Numbered from the stretch's first letter, positions 18,300-27,723 are shown. The stretch is DNA of 64,000 nucleotides from an uncultured Oscillospiraceae bacterium (GCA_947626905.1 CANQUE010000002.1:1-64000), one strand, 5' to 3'. Notes: a model not told the origin generated them from the sequence alone. Made by a program: numbers and translations.

Positions 18300-19220
18300 A
18301 TGAAAAAAGATCTTCCCTTATTCATCACGCTTGGCCTGTTCGCGGCCCTGGTGGCCTTCTCCTCTCAGGCGGCCCAGGGGGCCCGGGAGGGGCTGGCGGT
18401 CTGCGCCCGGGCGCTGGTGCCGTCGCTGCTCCCTTTCTTCGTCCTCAGCGGCCTTATGAGCGCCCTCGGCCTGCCGGATCTGCTGGGCGGGCTCTTTGGC
18501 GGGGCCATGGAGAAGCTGTTTCGCATCTCCCCCGCCGGGTCGCAGGCCTTCATCCTCGGCCTCACAGGGGGCTACCCGCTGGGGGCCGCCGCGGTGGCGG
18601 ACCTGCGCCGCCAGGGGCTGGTGGAGCGAAACGAGGCGGAGCGGCTCGTCGCGTTCTGCAACAATTCCGGCCCCGCCTTCATCCTGGGCGCCGCCGGCGG
18701 CGTCTTCCAAAGCCCCCGGGCCGGCCTGCTGCTGTACGTATCACACGTGCTGGCGGCGGTGGCGGTGGGGCTCATCCTCCGGCCCCGGAAGGCCGTTTCC
18801 CGGCCGGCGCCGCCCAGGGCCGGCGCCGCCGCGCCCATATCCTTCGGCAAAGCCCTCCCCGCCGTCATGGCAAAAGCGGTGTCCTCCACCATGACCGTGT
18901 GCGGATACGTGGTCCTGTTCTCCGCGCTGCTGGGCGTGCTCACCGCCCGGCTGGCTCTGCCCCCGGCGGCCATGGCCCTGGTCACCGGCTTTTTCGAGCT
19001 GGGCGGCGGCATAGCCGCCCTGGCCGGCACGCCGCCCTGGCCCATTTCGCTGGCGGCCGCCTCCCTGATCCTGGGCTGGGGCGGACTGAGCGTCCACTGT
19101 CAGACGATGGGCGTGCTGGCTGACACGGACATAAGCTGCGCCCGGCACCTTGCGGGCCGGGCGCTGGGCGGCGTGATCGCCGCGATATTCACTTATCTGG
19201 CGGCAGCGGCGCTGTTTTAA
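18300..19220 (+). CDS. YlbJ-like sporulation integral membrane protein (nucleoside-recognition/Gate domain)
   Basis: ARALVPSLLPFFVLSGLMSALG...LTGGYPLGAAAVADL...CNNSGPAFILGAAG. Confidence 0.82.
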   Translation: MKKDLPLFITLGLFAALVAFSSQAAQGAREGLAVCARALVPSLLPFFVLSGLMSALGLPDLLGGLFGGAMEKLFRISPAGSQAFILGLTGGYPLGAAAVADLRRQGLVERNEAERLVAFCNNSGPAFILGAAGGVFQSPRAGLLLYVSHVLAAVAVGLILRPRKAVSRPAPPRAGAAAPISFGKALPAVMAKAVSSTMTVCGYVVLFSALLGVLTARLALPPAAMALVTGFFELGGGIAALAGTPPWPISLAAASLILGWGGLSVHCQTMGVLADTDISCARHLAGRALGGVIAAIFTYLAAAALF

Positions 19221-20581
19221 TAGGGGAACTCCAGCGCCAGCCCGCCGTCCCGGGCGGCGTATTCCTCGCCCAGGATGGCGTCCAGATCCCCGATGCCGGT
19301 CTTGACGGCTTCGTATATCTCCTCCGGCACGGCGCCGTCCGCGCCGTTTTCATAGTCCTCCACCACCTGCCAGGCGTCCAGGACCCGGTATCTGTAGTTC
19401 ATTCCCTCGCCGCCGGTATAGTCGGCGGTGTCCACCATGAAAAGCGGCTTGGTGCTCACGCCGCTGATCCAGATCTCTCCCGTATCCTCATCCCGGCTGA
19501 CCTGGATATCCACTACGGCAGAGAGATTGGTATAGTTGTCGTTGAAGCAGCTCATCAGGCTGGACAGGCTGTAGCACACCACGCAGTTGGCCTTGCCGCC
19601 GTCCCGCTCCACCGTGCGCACCTCGATGGGCTGGGGCACCTTCACCCCGCCGCCGACGATCACGTCCACGCCGTGCTGGCAGAGATAATCCACCACCTGG
19701 GTCTGGCTGTTCCGGGGCTCGGTAAAGTACTGGGCGCTGTCCCACCAATACAGGAAGGATACCACCAGATCCGCCCCCGCCTCTTTCACCGCCGCCAGGT
19801 CGCCGTCGATCTTTGCGTAATCCACCGTTTCCTTGTCCGTCATATAATCCGTGGTGAGCAGATCGATGCACCAGCTGTTTTCCGCCACAGACACCGGCGT
19901 CGCGCCGGTCCCGGCGGTACCGTAGGTATAGCTCAGGAAGGCGATCTTCACCCCGTTGACCTGGGCGATGGGCAGAGAGCGGCTGGTGCTGGAGCTGTAC
20001 GCCCCCACCACCGACAGTCCCGCGCTGCGAAGATAATCCACCGTGGCGGTAAGGCCGGTGACGCCCCGGTCCAGCAGATGGTCCGTGGCGGCGTTCACCA
20101 GGTCGAACCCCGCGTCCTTCAGCGCCTGGGCCATCTGCCGGGGCATCTGATAGGCATCGTAAGGGCCGCCGTCGGACAGGGTGCTCACCAGCGTGCAGGC
20201 GGCCAGATCGGCCTGCTCCAGGCTGGCCCGTACCCCTGCCAGCTCATTGGTGAAATCGTATGTTTCGCCCCCGCCGTCCGTTTCCACCAGCGCGTCGGTG
20301 GTCAGGCCCGCCTGTCCCACCAGATCTCCGGCAAAGCAGAGCGTTATGTTTTCGGCGGTCCGCTCCGGCTCCGCCGTGGGGGCGGGGGTAGATGTGGGGG
20401 CGGGAGTGGGCGTGGCGGCCAGCGCGTCCAGGGTATCCTGGATGGTCTGCTGCTGCTCCATATTCGCCCGGTAGTTGAAATACAGGATGAACCCCAGCCC
20501 CACCACCAAAAGCACCAGCAGCACATACAGCACGCCGGTGACAAAGCCGTTTTTCTTCACAGACTTCCCTCCATTACCCAT
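19217..20581 (-). CDS. CapA family protein, membrane anchored, with TPAP linker
   Basis: ITLCFAGDLVGQAGL...NAATDHLLDRGVTGL...LVVSFLYWW..HGVDVIVGGG CapA-type metallophosphatase fold. Confidence 0.82.
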   Translation of the reverse strand: MGNGGKSVKKNGFVTGVLYVLLVLLVVGLGFILYFNYRANMEQQQTIQDTLDALAATPTPAPTSTPAPTAEPERTAENITLCFAGDLVGQAGLTTDALVETDGGGETYDFTNELAGVRASLEQADLAACTLVSTLSDGGPYDAYQMPRQMAQALKDAGFDLVNAATDHLLDRGVTGLTATVDYLRSAGLSVVGAYSSSTSRSLPIAQVNGVKIAFLSYTYGTAGTGATPVSVAENSWCIDLLTTDYMTDKETVDYAKIDGDLAAVKEAGADLVVSFLYWWDSAQYFTEPRNSQTQVVDYLCQHGVDVIVGGGVKVPQPIEVRTVERDGGKANCVVCYSLSSLMSCFNDNYTNLSAVVDIQVSRDEDTGEIWISGVSTKPLFMVDTADYTGGEGMNYRYRVLDAWQVVEDYENGADGAVPEEIYEAVKTGIGDLDAILGEEYAARDGGLALEFPY

Positions 20582-20681
20582 GAAGTTGTCATAATATCGT
20601 TATTTTACACTATTTCTCCCGAAAAATAAAGTCTTTTTCCCGGAAAAGCCGCGGGACGCCTGGCAGCGTCCCGCGATAAGT

Positions 20682-22205
20682 TCATCCCAGAGCCATATAC
20701 CGCACCAGCATGGCGCATACCTCCGCCCGCGTGGCGGTGTCGCCTGGCCGGAGCGTACCGGCTTTGTCCCCGTTGATGACGCCCTTCTGCACCGCCCAGA
20801 TCATCGCCTTTTGGGCGTAATCCTGGACCGCGCCGCCGTCGGAGAAGCGGCTGAGGTCCCCGGTGACGGCGGGGCTTCCGCTCATGCGGTACAGCATGGC
20901 CGCCAGCTGCTCCCGAAGGATGTTCCCGTTGGGGACGAACAGTTCCTCCGTCTGTCCGGTCACGATCCCCTTGGCGGCGGCCCAGTTCACCGCGTCCCGG
21001 TAATAGTCCTCCGTCAGGTCTGTGAACGGGGCCCTGCTCCCTGCGGCGGGCGTGCCGGCCATACGGTAGAGCATGGTGACCACCGCGCCGCGGCTGGCGG
21101 TCTGTTCGGGCGCAAAGCAGCCTCCGCCTACGCCGTTGACCAGCTTCCTGTTATACGCCGCCATCACTTCTTCATAATACCAGCTCTCCTTCCCCACGTC
21201 GGTGAAGGGGTCCTTCTCCGGCGCCGGGCCGGGATCTGTCCCCGGGGCGGGGCTGGGACTAGGACTCGGGCTGGGACTTGGGCTGGGACTGGGGCTGGGA
21301 CTTGGACTTGGACTGGGCGATTCGGAGGCGGGAGGCGCCTGCTTTCCGCTGGGATCGAACCAATAGTCCAGATCCACCTCGCCTTTGATCCCGTCTATGT
21401 AGCCGGCGCCGAACTGCCAGAATTCATATTGGCCGCTGTATTCCGACTCGAAGGACCAGTGGGCCAGCCACAGCCTGCCCAGCTGGCTCCGGTCCAGGTC
21501 GTTGCTGAGCATACTGGGATTGGAGTATACCATGCTCTCGTATCCGGCGTTCTCCACCTCCTGGCAGAACGCCTTGCACATATCCGTTTTCAGCTGGACG
21601 GACAACTCGTCCATCTTCAGCCGCCGCTCAGGATATACCGAGGTATCCGCCTCCTCCAGATCGAACACCAGCGGCAGGTCGATATCGTAGCCCTTCACCA
21701 GCCGGATGGTCTCCCGGGCCTCCTCTCTGGCCTCCTCCACAGTGGTGGCCTGGGAGAAGTAATACGCCCCCACCTTCAGCCCCGCCGCCTTGGCGCCCGC
21801 CAGATTCTGGGCGAAGTACAGATCATCCATCAGCGCGCCGCTGTTGATGGTCCGGTATCCCACCCGGATGATGGCGAACTCGATGCCCCCGGCGGCCAAT
21901 TTCTTCCAGTCGATGGAGCCGCCCTGGTGGGCGGACACGTCCACGCCCTTGCGCAGGGTCTCCGACTTTGCCGGCAGCCGGGGCGTTACCTCCTGAAAAG
22001 CCTGCGGGATCTTGGCCACGGTCATGACGCCGCTGTTATACCGCAGGTACAGCGGGTCCTCCGTATCCAGCGTATCCTCCTGTTCCCAATCCGGATCGGC
22101 CTGCGCTCCCTCCGCGGCAAGAGCCATGGGCGCCGCCGCCAGCAGCATCAGCCCCGCCAGCAAAACGCAGGCGCTCCGTGTGATCGTACGGGAAATAAGC
22201 TTCAT
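20682..22205 (-). CDS. Secreted GH25 lysozyme with Ser-Pro linker and SLH domains
   Basis: Signal peptide; GVDVSAHQGGSIDWKKLAAGGIEFAIIRVGYR (GH25); (SP)n linker; three SLH-like repeats. Confidence 0.92.
   Translation of the reverse strand: MKLISRTITRSACVLLAGLMLLAAAPMALAAEGAQADPDWEQEDTLDTEDPLYLRYNSGVMTVAKIPQAFQEVTPRLPAKSETLRKGVDVSAHQGGSIDWKKLAAGGIEFAIIRVGYRTINSGALMDDLYFAQNLAGAKAAGLKVGAYYFSQATTVEEAREEARETIRLVKGYDIDLPLVFDLEEADTSVYPERRLKMDELSVQLKTDMCKAFCQEVENAGYESMVYSNPSMLSNDLDRSQLGRLWLAHWSFESEYSGQYEFWQFGAGYIDGIKGEVDLDYWFDPSGKQAPPASESPSPSPSPSPSPSPSPSPSPSPSPAPGTDPGPAPEKDPFTDVGKESWYYEEVMAAYNRKLVNGVGGGCFAPEQTASRGAVVTMLYRMAGTPAAGSRAPFTDLTEDYYRDAVNWAAAKGIVTGQTEELFVPNGNILREQLAAMLYRMSGSPAVTGDLSRFSDGGAVQDYAQKAMIWAVQKGVINGDKAGTLRPGDTATRAEVCAMLVRYMALG
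21250..21315. repeat. Hexanucleotide-type repeat encoding (Ser-Pro)n linker
   Basis: gggactgggactgg-type repeats in the GH25 CDS, translated SPSPSPSP... Confidence 0.9.
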
Positions 22206-22208
22206 TTT

Positions 22209-22254
22209 GTAACCTCATAGTAAATTAAGTAACAAAAGTTACGTATATAGTAAC
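22209..22254. promoter_or_regulatory. Cluster of GTAAC/GTTAC motifs upstream of the GH25 gene, candidate operator
   Basis: GTAAC at 22209, 22229, 22250 (20/21-nt phasing) and inverted GTTAC at 22238 forming GTAAC-aaaa-GTTAC. Confidence 0.45.
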
Positions 22255-22358
22255 ATATTCTTTTCAATAAAACAACCTTTTTTTGAAGCAATGGGGAAAT
22301 TTACCGCCGGGAAAAAGAAAACATCCCCTTTTTCCCGCCTGTGTGTTACAATGGGTCC

Positions 22359-23702
22359 ATGGATACGGTCTTGGAGAAAAACGACATATATGAGGTGGCC
22401 GCGGACGGTTTCACGTCCCAGGGAGAGGGCGTGTTCCGGATCGGCGGACGGGCGGTGTTCGTGCCCCGGGCCCTGCCGGGCGAAGTCTGGCGGGTGCGGA
22501 TCGTGAAGGTGACCCGGACCGCCGTGTGGGGCCGGGGCGAGGCGCTGCTGTCCCCCTCCCCTCTGCGGCGGAGACCGGCCTGTCCCGTTTTCGGGCGGTG
22601 CGGAGGCTGTGCCACGCTGCATATGGATTACTCTCTGGAATTAAAATTCAAGCTGGACCGGGTGAACGACGCCCTGCGCCGGATCGGCGGACTGGACCTG
22701 CAGGCGGATAAGATCCTCCCCGCCCCGGTCCGGGAGGGATACCGGAACAAGGCGGTGTACAGCTTCGCCCCCGGGCCCGTCTGCGGCTTTTTCCGGCCAA
22801 GGAGCCACGATGTGGTGCAAACGCCCCGGTGCCTTTTGCAGCCGCCGGTCTTTGACGCCGCCGCGGCGGTCCTGCTGGACTGGATGAAAAGGACCGGCAC
22901 GCCCGCCTTTGACGAGCGCACCGGCCGGGGCGATATCCGCCGGCTCTTTTTGCGCAGGACCTCCCGCCATTTCGCCGCCTGCATCGAGGCAGCCGGGGAC
23001 GTGCCCGACGGGGCCGTACAGGCCCTGCGGGCGGCCTGCCCGGAGCTGACGGGCATTTTGGTGTGCCGCAACGGCAAGCCGGGCAATGTGATCCTGGATG
23101 GTCCGGTCCGGACGCTGTGGGGCCGGGACACCGTGGAGGAAACGGTGTGCGGCGCCCGGCTGGAGCTGTCGCCGCTGGCCTTTTTCCAGGTGAACACCGC
23201 CCAGACGGAAACGCTGTACCGCCTGGCGGGGGAATACGCCCAGCCCGCCGGGAAAACGGTGCTGGACCTCTATTGCGGCGCCGGAGCCATCGGCTTGGCC
23301 GTGGCCCGGAGCGCCGCCCGGCTCATCGGCAGCGACATCGTCCCCGAGGCAGTGGCCAACGCCCGGCGCAACGCCGCCGCCAACGGAGTTGATAACGCGG
23401 AGTATATCTGCGGCGACGCCGGGGACGTGGCGGCCGCCCTGGCCGCCTCCGGCCTGCACCCGGATGTGATCGTCACCGATCCGCCCCGAAAAGGCATGGA
23501 CGAGGCCGTCACGGCCGCCCTGGCTTCCATGGGTCCGGAGCGGATCGTGTATGTTTCCTGCGACCCGGCCACCCTGGCCCGGGATCTGAAGCGGCTGTCC
23601 GCCCTGGGCTATGCCCCCCGGCGCGCCACGGCGGTGGACATGTTCCCCGGCACGCATCACGTGGAAACGGTGGTTTTGCTGTGTCATGAGGCCCAAAGCT
23701 GA
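22359..23702 (+). CDS. 23S rRNA (uracil(1939)-C(5))-methyltransferase RlmD-like (TrmA family, Fe-S)
   Basis: CPVFGRCGGCATLHMDY Cys cluster; FFQVNTAQTETLY; DLYCGAGAIGLAVA; VTDPPRKGMDE; VYVSCDPATLARDL. Confidence 0.93.
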   Translation: MDTVLEKNDIYEVAADGFTSQGEGVFRIGGRAVFVPRALPGEVWRVRIVKVTRTAVWGRGEALLSPSPLRRRPACPVFGRCGGCATLHMDYSLELKFKLDRVNDALRRIGGLDLQADKILPAPVREGYRNKAVYSFAPGPVCGFFRPRSHDVVQTPRCLLQPPVFDAAAAVLLDWMKRTGTPAFDERTGRGDIRRLFLRRTSRHFAACIEAAGDVPDGAVQALRAACPELTGILVCRNGKPGNVILDGPVRTLWGRDTVEETVCGARLELSPLAFFQVNTAQTETLYRLAGEYAQPAGKTVLDLYCGAGAIGLAVARSAARLIGSDIVPEAVANARRNAAANGVDNAEYICGDAGDVAAALAASGLHPDVIVTDPPRKGMDEAVTAALASMGPERIVYVSCDPATLARDLKRLSALGYAPRRATAVDMFPGTHHVETVVLLCHEAQS

Positions 23703-23786
23703 CCGGGAAGTTTCCCCATCCCCGCAAAACAAACCGGCGTAGGTCCGTCCGTTTTGACCGGGCGCCGGATCACAAAGGAGCTGACC

Positions 23787-24335
23787 ATGAAAATGAAACG
23801 CATCCTTTCGCTGTCGCTGGTCCTGATCCTGGCGCTGGGACTGCTGGCCGGCTGCGGCCAGTCCCTGGGCGTCATCGGCGGGCCGGACGGCCCCACCGAG
23901 ATCATCGGCGGCGCCGGCCCGGCGGAGTATCTCTCGGACGAGGATGGACCGCCCATCGGTCTGTCGCTGCCGGAATACGGAGAGTATTATTACGATCTGG
24001 AAAATGTGGTGCTCTATCTCTATCTCTACGACGAGCTCCCCGATAACTATATCACCAAGTCCCAGGCCCGGGATCTGGGCTGGAGGGGCGGCAGCGTAGA
24101 GGACTACCAGTATGGCGCCGCCATCGGCGGGGACCGGTTCGGCAACCGGGAGGGCCTGCTACCGGAAGCCAGCGGCCGGAGCTATACCGAGTGCGACCTG
24201 AATACCCTGGGGCTGGGTTCCCGTGGGGCCGAACGGCTGGTATTCTCCAGCGACGGACTGTTTTTCTACACCGGCGACCACTACGAGAGCTTCTCGGAGG
24301 TGACGGTCACGGAGGATCTTGAGGTGATATGGTGA
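23787..24335 (+). CDS. Lipoprotein-anchored barnase-family (N1/T1) ribonuclease
   Basis: Lipobox LLAGC; LPDNYITKSQARDLGW, IGGDRFGNREGLLPEASGRSYTECDLNT, RLVFSSDGLFFYTGDHYESF align residue-for-residue with barnase catalytic segments. Confidence 0.93.
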   Translation: MKMKRILSLSLVLILALGLLAGCGQSLGVIGGPDGPTEIIGGAGPAEYLSDEDGPPIGLSLPEYGEYYYDLENVVLYLYLYDELPDNYITKSQARDLGWRGGSVEDYQYGAAIGGDRFGNREGLLPEASGRSYTECDLNTLGLGSRGAERLVFSSDGLFFYTGDHYESFSEVTVTEDLEVIW

Positions 24336-25141
24336 ACGCTTTCACTTTGAACTGCGCCCGCCTGGCGGAGCGGGAACTGGCCCACACCTATCTGGCCCGG
24401 AGCCTCTCCCTGCCGGACTGGTACGGCCGCAATCTGGACGGACTGTATGACTGTCTGACGGACATGGGCCCCTGCGTGATCACGCTGGAGGGCGCGGACC
24501 TGCTGCGCCAAGCGGGCGGTTACAGCCAGCGTATCCTCCAGACCATCGACGACGCCGCCAGGGACGATCCCGATCTGACGGTGGAATACCGCCCCGCCCC
24601 CATGCGCACGCTGTACAGCCTGGACCGGGCCGATTACGATCCCCGCTGGCCGGCGGTCATCCGCCCCTCCGTCCGGGCCGTCATCCTTCGGGACAGCCGG
24701 ATCTTCCTGGTCCACAGCCTGAAATACGACTACTACAAATTCCCCGGCGGCGGCGTCGAACCCGGGGAAGACCCCATTGCCGCCCTGATCCGGGAGGTCC
24801 GGGAAGAGGCGGGCCTGGCGGTCCTGCCGGAAACAGTGGAACCCTACGGACTGGTGTTGAGGACCGAGAAGGGAGATGGCTGCCAGGTCTTCATCCAGGA
24901 TAACTATTACTATCTCTGCCGGACCGGTCCGGAGCCTCTGGAGCAGGATCTGGACGGTTATGAGGCGGAAGAGCGCTTCACGCCGGAGCTGGTGACGCCG
25001 GCGCGGGCCATCGCCGCCAACCGGCGGCCGGACCACGGCCCCAAGTCCCCCATTATGATCCAGCGGGAGGCCATGGTCCTGGAAACACTGGTTTCAGAAG
25101 GCTATCTGCCCATGGGCACGGAAACGGGCCCCGGCGTCTGA
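24329..25141 (+). CDS. Barstar-family RNase inhibitor domain fused to NUDIX hydrolase domain
   Basis: N-term LARSLSLPDWYGRNLDGLYDCLTDMG (barstar [20 protein letters not shown]); C-term Nudix box GGGVEPGEDPIAALIREVREEAGL; overlaps the RNase gene by 7 nt. Confidence 0.9.
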   Translation: MVNAFTLNCARLAERELAHTYLARSLSLPDWYGRNLDGLYDCLTDMGPCVITLEGADLLRQAGGYSQRILQTIDDAARDDPDLTVEYRPAPMRTLYSLDRADYDPRWPAVIRPSVRAVILRDSRIFLVHSLKYDYYKFPGGGVEPGEDPIAALIREVREEAGLAVLPETVEPYGLVLRTEKGDGCQVFIQDNYYYLCRTGPEPLEQDLDGYEAEERFTPELVTPARAIAANRRPDHGPKSPIMIQREAMVLETLVSEGYLPMGTETGPGV

Positions 25142-25199
25142 AACGCCGGAAAAACAAAACCGGCGGGCCATGCGCCCGCCCCTTTCGGGAGAAGGATCT

Positions 25200-25769
25200 A
25201 TGAACATCCGCTTTGCCTCGGAGCAGGACGCTCCCGCCCTTTTGGCGATCTATGAAAAGTACATCCCCACCGCCGTCACCTTCGAAACCGAGCTGCCCAC
25301 GGCGGAGGATTTCGCCGGACGCATCCGATCCATCACCGCCATGTATCCCTACCTGGTGCTGGAAGAAGACCGCCGGGCCGTGGGCTACGCCTATGCCCAC
25401 CGGGCCCGGGAAAGGGCGGCCTACGACTGGTATGTGGAGCTGAGCGTGTATCTGGACCCGGCGTATACGGGCCGGGGGCTGGGGAAGACCCTCTACACGC
25501 TGTTGATGGACCTGCTGGCCATGCAGGGGATCCGCACCGTCATGGGCTGCGTCACCCTGCCCAACCCGGCCAGCGAGGCGCTCCACGCCGCGCTGGGTTT
25601 CCGCCGGGCGGGGATATCCCCCAAGGCCGGATACAAGGACGGTATGTGGCACGACGTGGCCTGGTACGAGAAGCCCCTGGGCGATTACCCCGTCCCTCCC
25701 CCGCCGGTGCTCCCTGTGCGCGCGCTGGACCCCGCCGCCGTTTCGGAGCGGATCGGCCGAGCGCTGTGA
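25200..25769 (+). CDS. GNAT N-acetyltransferase (phosphinothricin acetyltransferase-like)
   Basis: AIYEKYIPTAVTFETELPTAEDFAGRI...YDWYVELSVYLDPAYTGRGLGKTLYTLLMDLL. Confidence 0.87.
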   Translation: MNIRFASEQDAPALLAIYEKYIPTAVTFETELPTAEDFAGRIRSITAMYPYLVLEEDRRAVGYAYAHRARERAAYDWYVELSVYLDPAYTGRGLGKTLYTLLMDLLAMQGIRTVMGCVTLPNPASEALHAALGFRRAGISPKAGYKDGMWHDVAWYEKPLGDYPVPPPPVLPVRALDPAAVSERIGRAL

Positions 25770-25817
25770 CCGGTGGAAACGGCGCCTGTCCTTTGCGGAC
25801 GGGTCCCCCCTTTCCAT

Positions 25818-25848
25818 GAAAAAGACCTGCCCTCCGGCAGGTCTTTCT
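25818..25848. terminator. Terminator between convergent GNAT and DUF4097 genes
   Basis: AAAAAGACCTGCC-CTCC-GGCAGGTCTTTCTC. Confidence 0.8.
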
Positions 25849-25864
25849 CTCTTCATCGTTCCCC

Positions 25865-26749
25865 TCAGTCCACTTCTATGTGCACGCCGCCGCTGCTGGT
25901 GAAGATCTTGCACAGCCCGGCGGAGCTGTCACTCTGAGGCACGCTCACGTGTCCGGACACAGAGGACGCCTCGAACTGCTTCGGGCTGAGCAGGTTGCCC
26001 GACACATTTCCGCTGACAGAGCAGATGTCAAAGCTCCCCCCGTCGCAGTCAAGCATGTATATGCTTCCGCTTTGCGTGTAAAGCTTGACCTCTCCGCTGG
26101 CCTGCACATCGTCCAGGCTGATCTCTCCGCTGGTATTGAACGCCTGCAGGCTTTCCAGCTCCACATCGGACATCCAAATGGCCCCGCTGGACGAGTCAGC
26201 GCTCACGGCCGCCGCCTTGCTGTCGTTGAAGGATATATCGCCGCTGGCCGACTTGAATACGGCCTCGCCCCCCTGCAGGTCCCACACGGAAACATCCCCG
26301 CTCTCCGTGGTGATCGTCAGCTTTTCCGGGCTGAGCCTGTCAGACGCATACACATGCCCGCTGGTCCCCTCGATCCGGAGCGTATCACAGCTCCGGGGCA
26401 GATACACAGACAAATAGGGATTCTCATGGGAGCGGAATTTATCCGTCCAAGCGCTTCGCCGCTCCCACCGGACGATGAGGACCCCGTCCTCCACCTCCGC
26501 CCGGCAGTCGGTCCGCTCATCCTCGGACATATAGACCTCCGCCTGGTCGTCGCTGTTCCGGTACAGGAAAACATCGCACCCGTCCGCCTTCACATCCAGT
26601 TCCGTGAAAGGCTGGCTGATAGTATAGATCTCCGTATCCAGCCGGCTGGGAATGAGCCACGAAAAGCCGATGCCAAAGGCGGGAAGGATGAGCACCGCCA
26701 AAGCCATGCCCGCCAGTATGAATCCGATCGCGATCAGTGCCTTTTTCAT
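25865..26749 (-). CDS. DUF4097-family membrane-anchored beta-helix-like protein
   Basis: MKKALIAIGFILAGMALAVLIL TM; repeated SGDVSV/SGDISF/SGEISL/SGSIYM/SGNVSG/SGHVSV motifs. Confidence 0.8.
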   Translation of the reverse strand: MKKALIAIGFILAGMALAVLILPAFGIGFSWLIPSRLDTEIYTISQPFTELDVKADGCDVFLYRNSDDQAEVYMSEDERTDCRAEVEDGVLIVRWERRSAWTDKFRSHENPYLSVYLPRSCDTLRIEGTSGHVYASDRLSPEKLTITTESGDVSVWDLQGGEAVFKSASGDISFNDSKAAAVSADSSSGAIWMSDVELESLQAFNTSGEISLDDVQASGEVKLYTQSGSIYMLDCDGGSFDICSVSGNVSGNLLSPKQFEASSVSGHVSVPQSDSSAGLCKIFTSSGGVHIEVD

Positions 26750-26805
26750 TCCTCTTCCTCCAAACCGAAACCGGGAAAGCGCCGCTCTCCCGGTTCCCGG
26801 TATCA

Positions 26806-27723
26806 TTACAAAAGGTCGGAGAACAGGTCCTCCCTGTATTCTCCCGCCTCCACCATAGCCCGTATGGCGGCGGCCACCGGCTGGCGGTCCGCCTGATAGG
26901 TGATGCCGTACCACTGTCCGCCGGTGGGCAGCACCTTCACCGTGGCCTTCTTCGCCCGCACCAGCCTGCCGATGATATCCGGCAGCAGGTACTCGTCCCG
27001 CAGCGGATCGGTCATCCCGGCCCGGAAAGCGGCAAAGCCGCCGTCCAGCAGCTCTACGAACTGAGGCGTGAGTATCCACAGATTCATGGACACCAGGCTG
27101 TTTCCGTCCAGCGGCCGCAGGCTGTCGCCCTCCCGCACGGCGGCGCCCCCCGGGACCTTGACGATGTTCCGGGTCTCCTTCACGTCGGCCAGATAGCCGG
27201 TCCCGTCGGTGGCGCAGACCCCCCGGGTCACACCGCCCACTTCGGAGAGCGTGTTTTTCAGCACGAACCCCACCATGCCATAGCTGTGCTCCTCCTCCGG
27301 CCGGTGAGCAGCCAGGAAAGAATACGCCTTGACGAAGGCGTCCTTGCCATAAAAGTCGTCGGCGTTGATGACGGCGAACGGACCGGTCAGCAGGTCCTTG
27401 CACGCCAAAATGGCCTGGCCGGTACCCCAGGGTTTCACCCGCCCCGCGGGCAGGTCCTCCATGCTCTGAAACGCGTAGTCCCAGGAAACGCCCAACGCCC
27501 GGAGCTTTGCCTCCATCCGGCCGCCGATGACCTCCATGAAGTCGCCAAAGATGTCCCTCCGGACGATGAACACCACCCGGTCAAAGCCCGCCCGGATGGC
27601 ATCATGGACAGAATAATCCATAATGATCTCACCCGCCGGACCCACACGCTCCAGCTGTTTGATGCTGGCGCCGTAGCGGGCGCCGATCCCCGCTGCCAGC
27701 ACCACCAGCGTGATGTTGCCCAT
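26806..27723 (-). CDS. NTP transferase family sugar nucleotidyltransferase
   Basis: NITLVVLAAGIGARYGASIKQLERVGPAGEIIMDYSVHDA; FAVINADDFYGKDAF. Confidence 0.82.
   Translation of the reverse strand: MGNITLVVLAAGIGARYGASIKQLERVGPAGEIIMDYSVHDAIRAGFDRVVFIVRRDIFGDFMEVIGGRMEAKLRALGVSWDYAFQSMEDLPAGRVKPWGTGQAILACKDLLTGPFAVINADDFYGKDAFVKAYSFLAAHRPEEEHSYGMVGFVLKNTLSEVGGVTRGVCATDGTGYLADVKETRNIVKVPGGAAVREGDSLRPLDGNSLVSMNLWILTPQFVELLDGGFAAFRAGMTDPLRDEYLLPDIIGRLVRAKKATVKVLPTGGQWYGITYQADRQPVAAAIRAMVEAGEYREDLFSDLL

Noticed and set aside
21244-21315. Short regular repeats considered as a possible CRISPR or minisatellite array
   Set aside because: Hexamer repeats are in frame and encode the Ser-Pro linker of the GH25 protein; no spacers.
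23787-23900. IGGPDGPT motif read as evidence of a decarboxylase beta-subunit domain
   Set aside because: Only ~12 residues match; the rest of the protein is a barnase domain without multiple TM segments.
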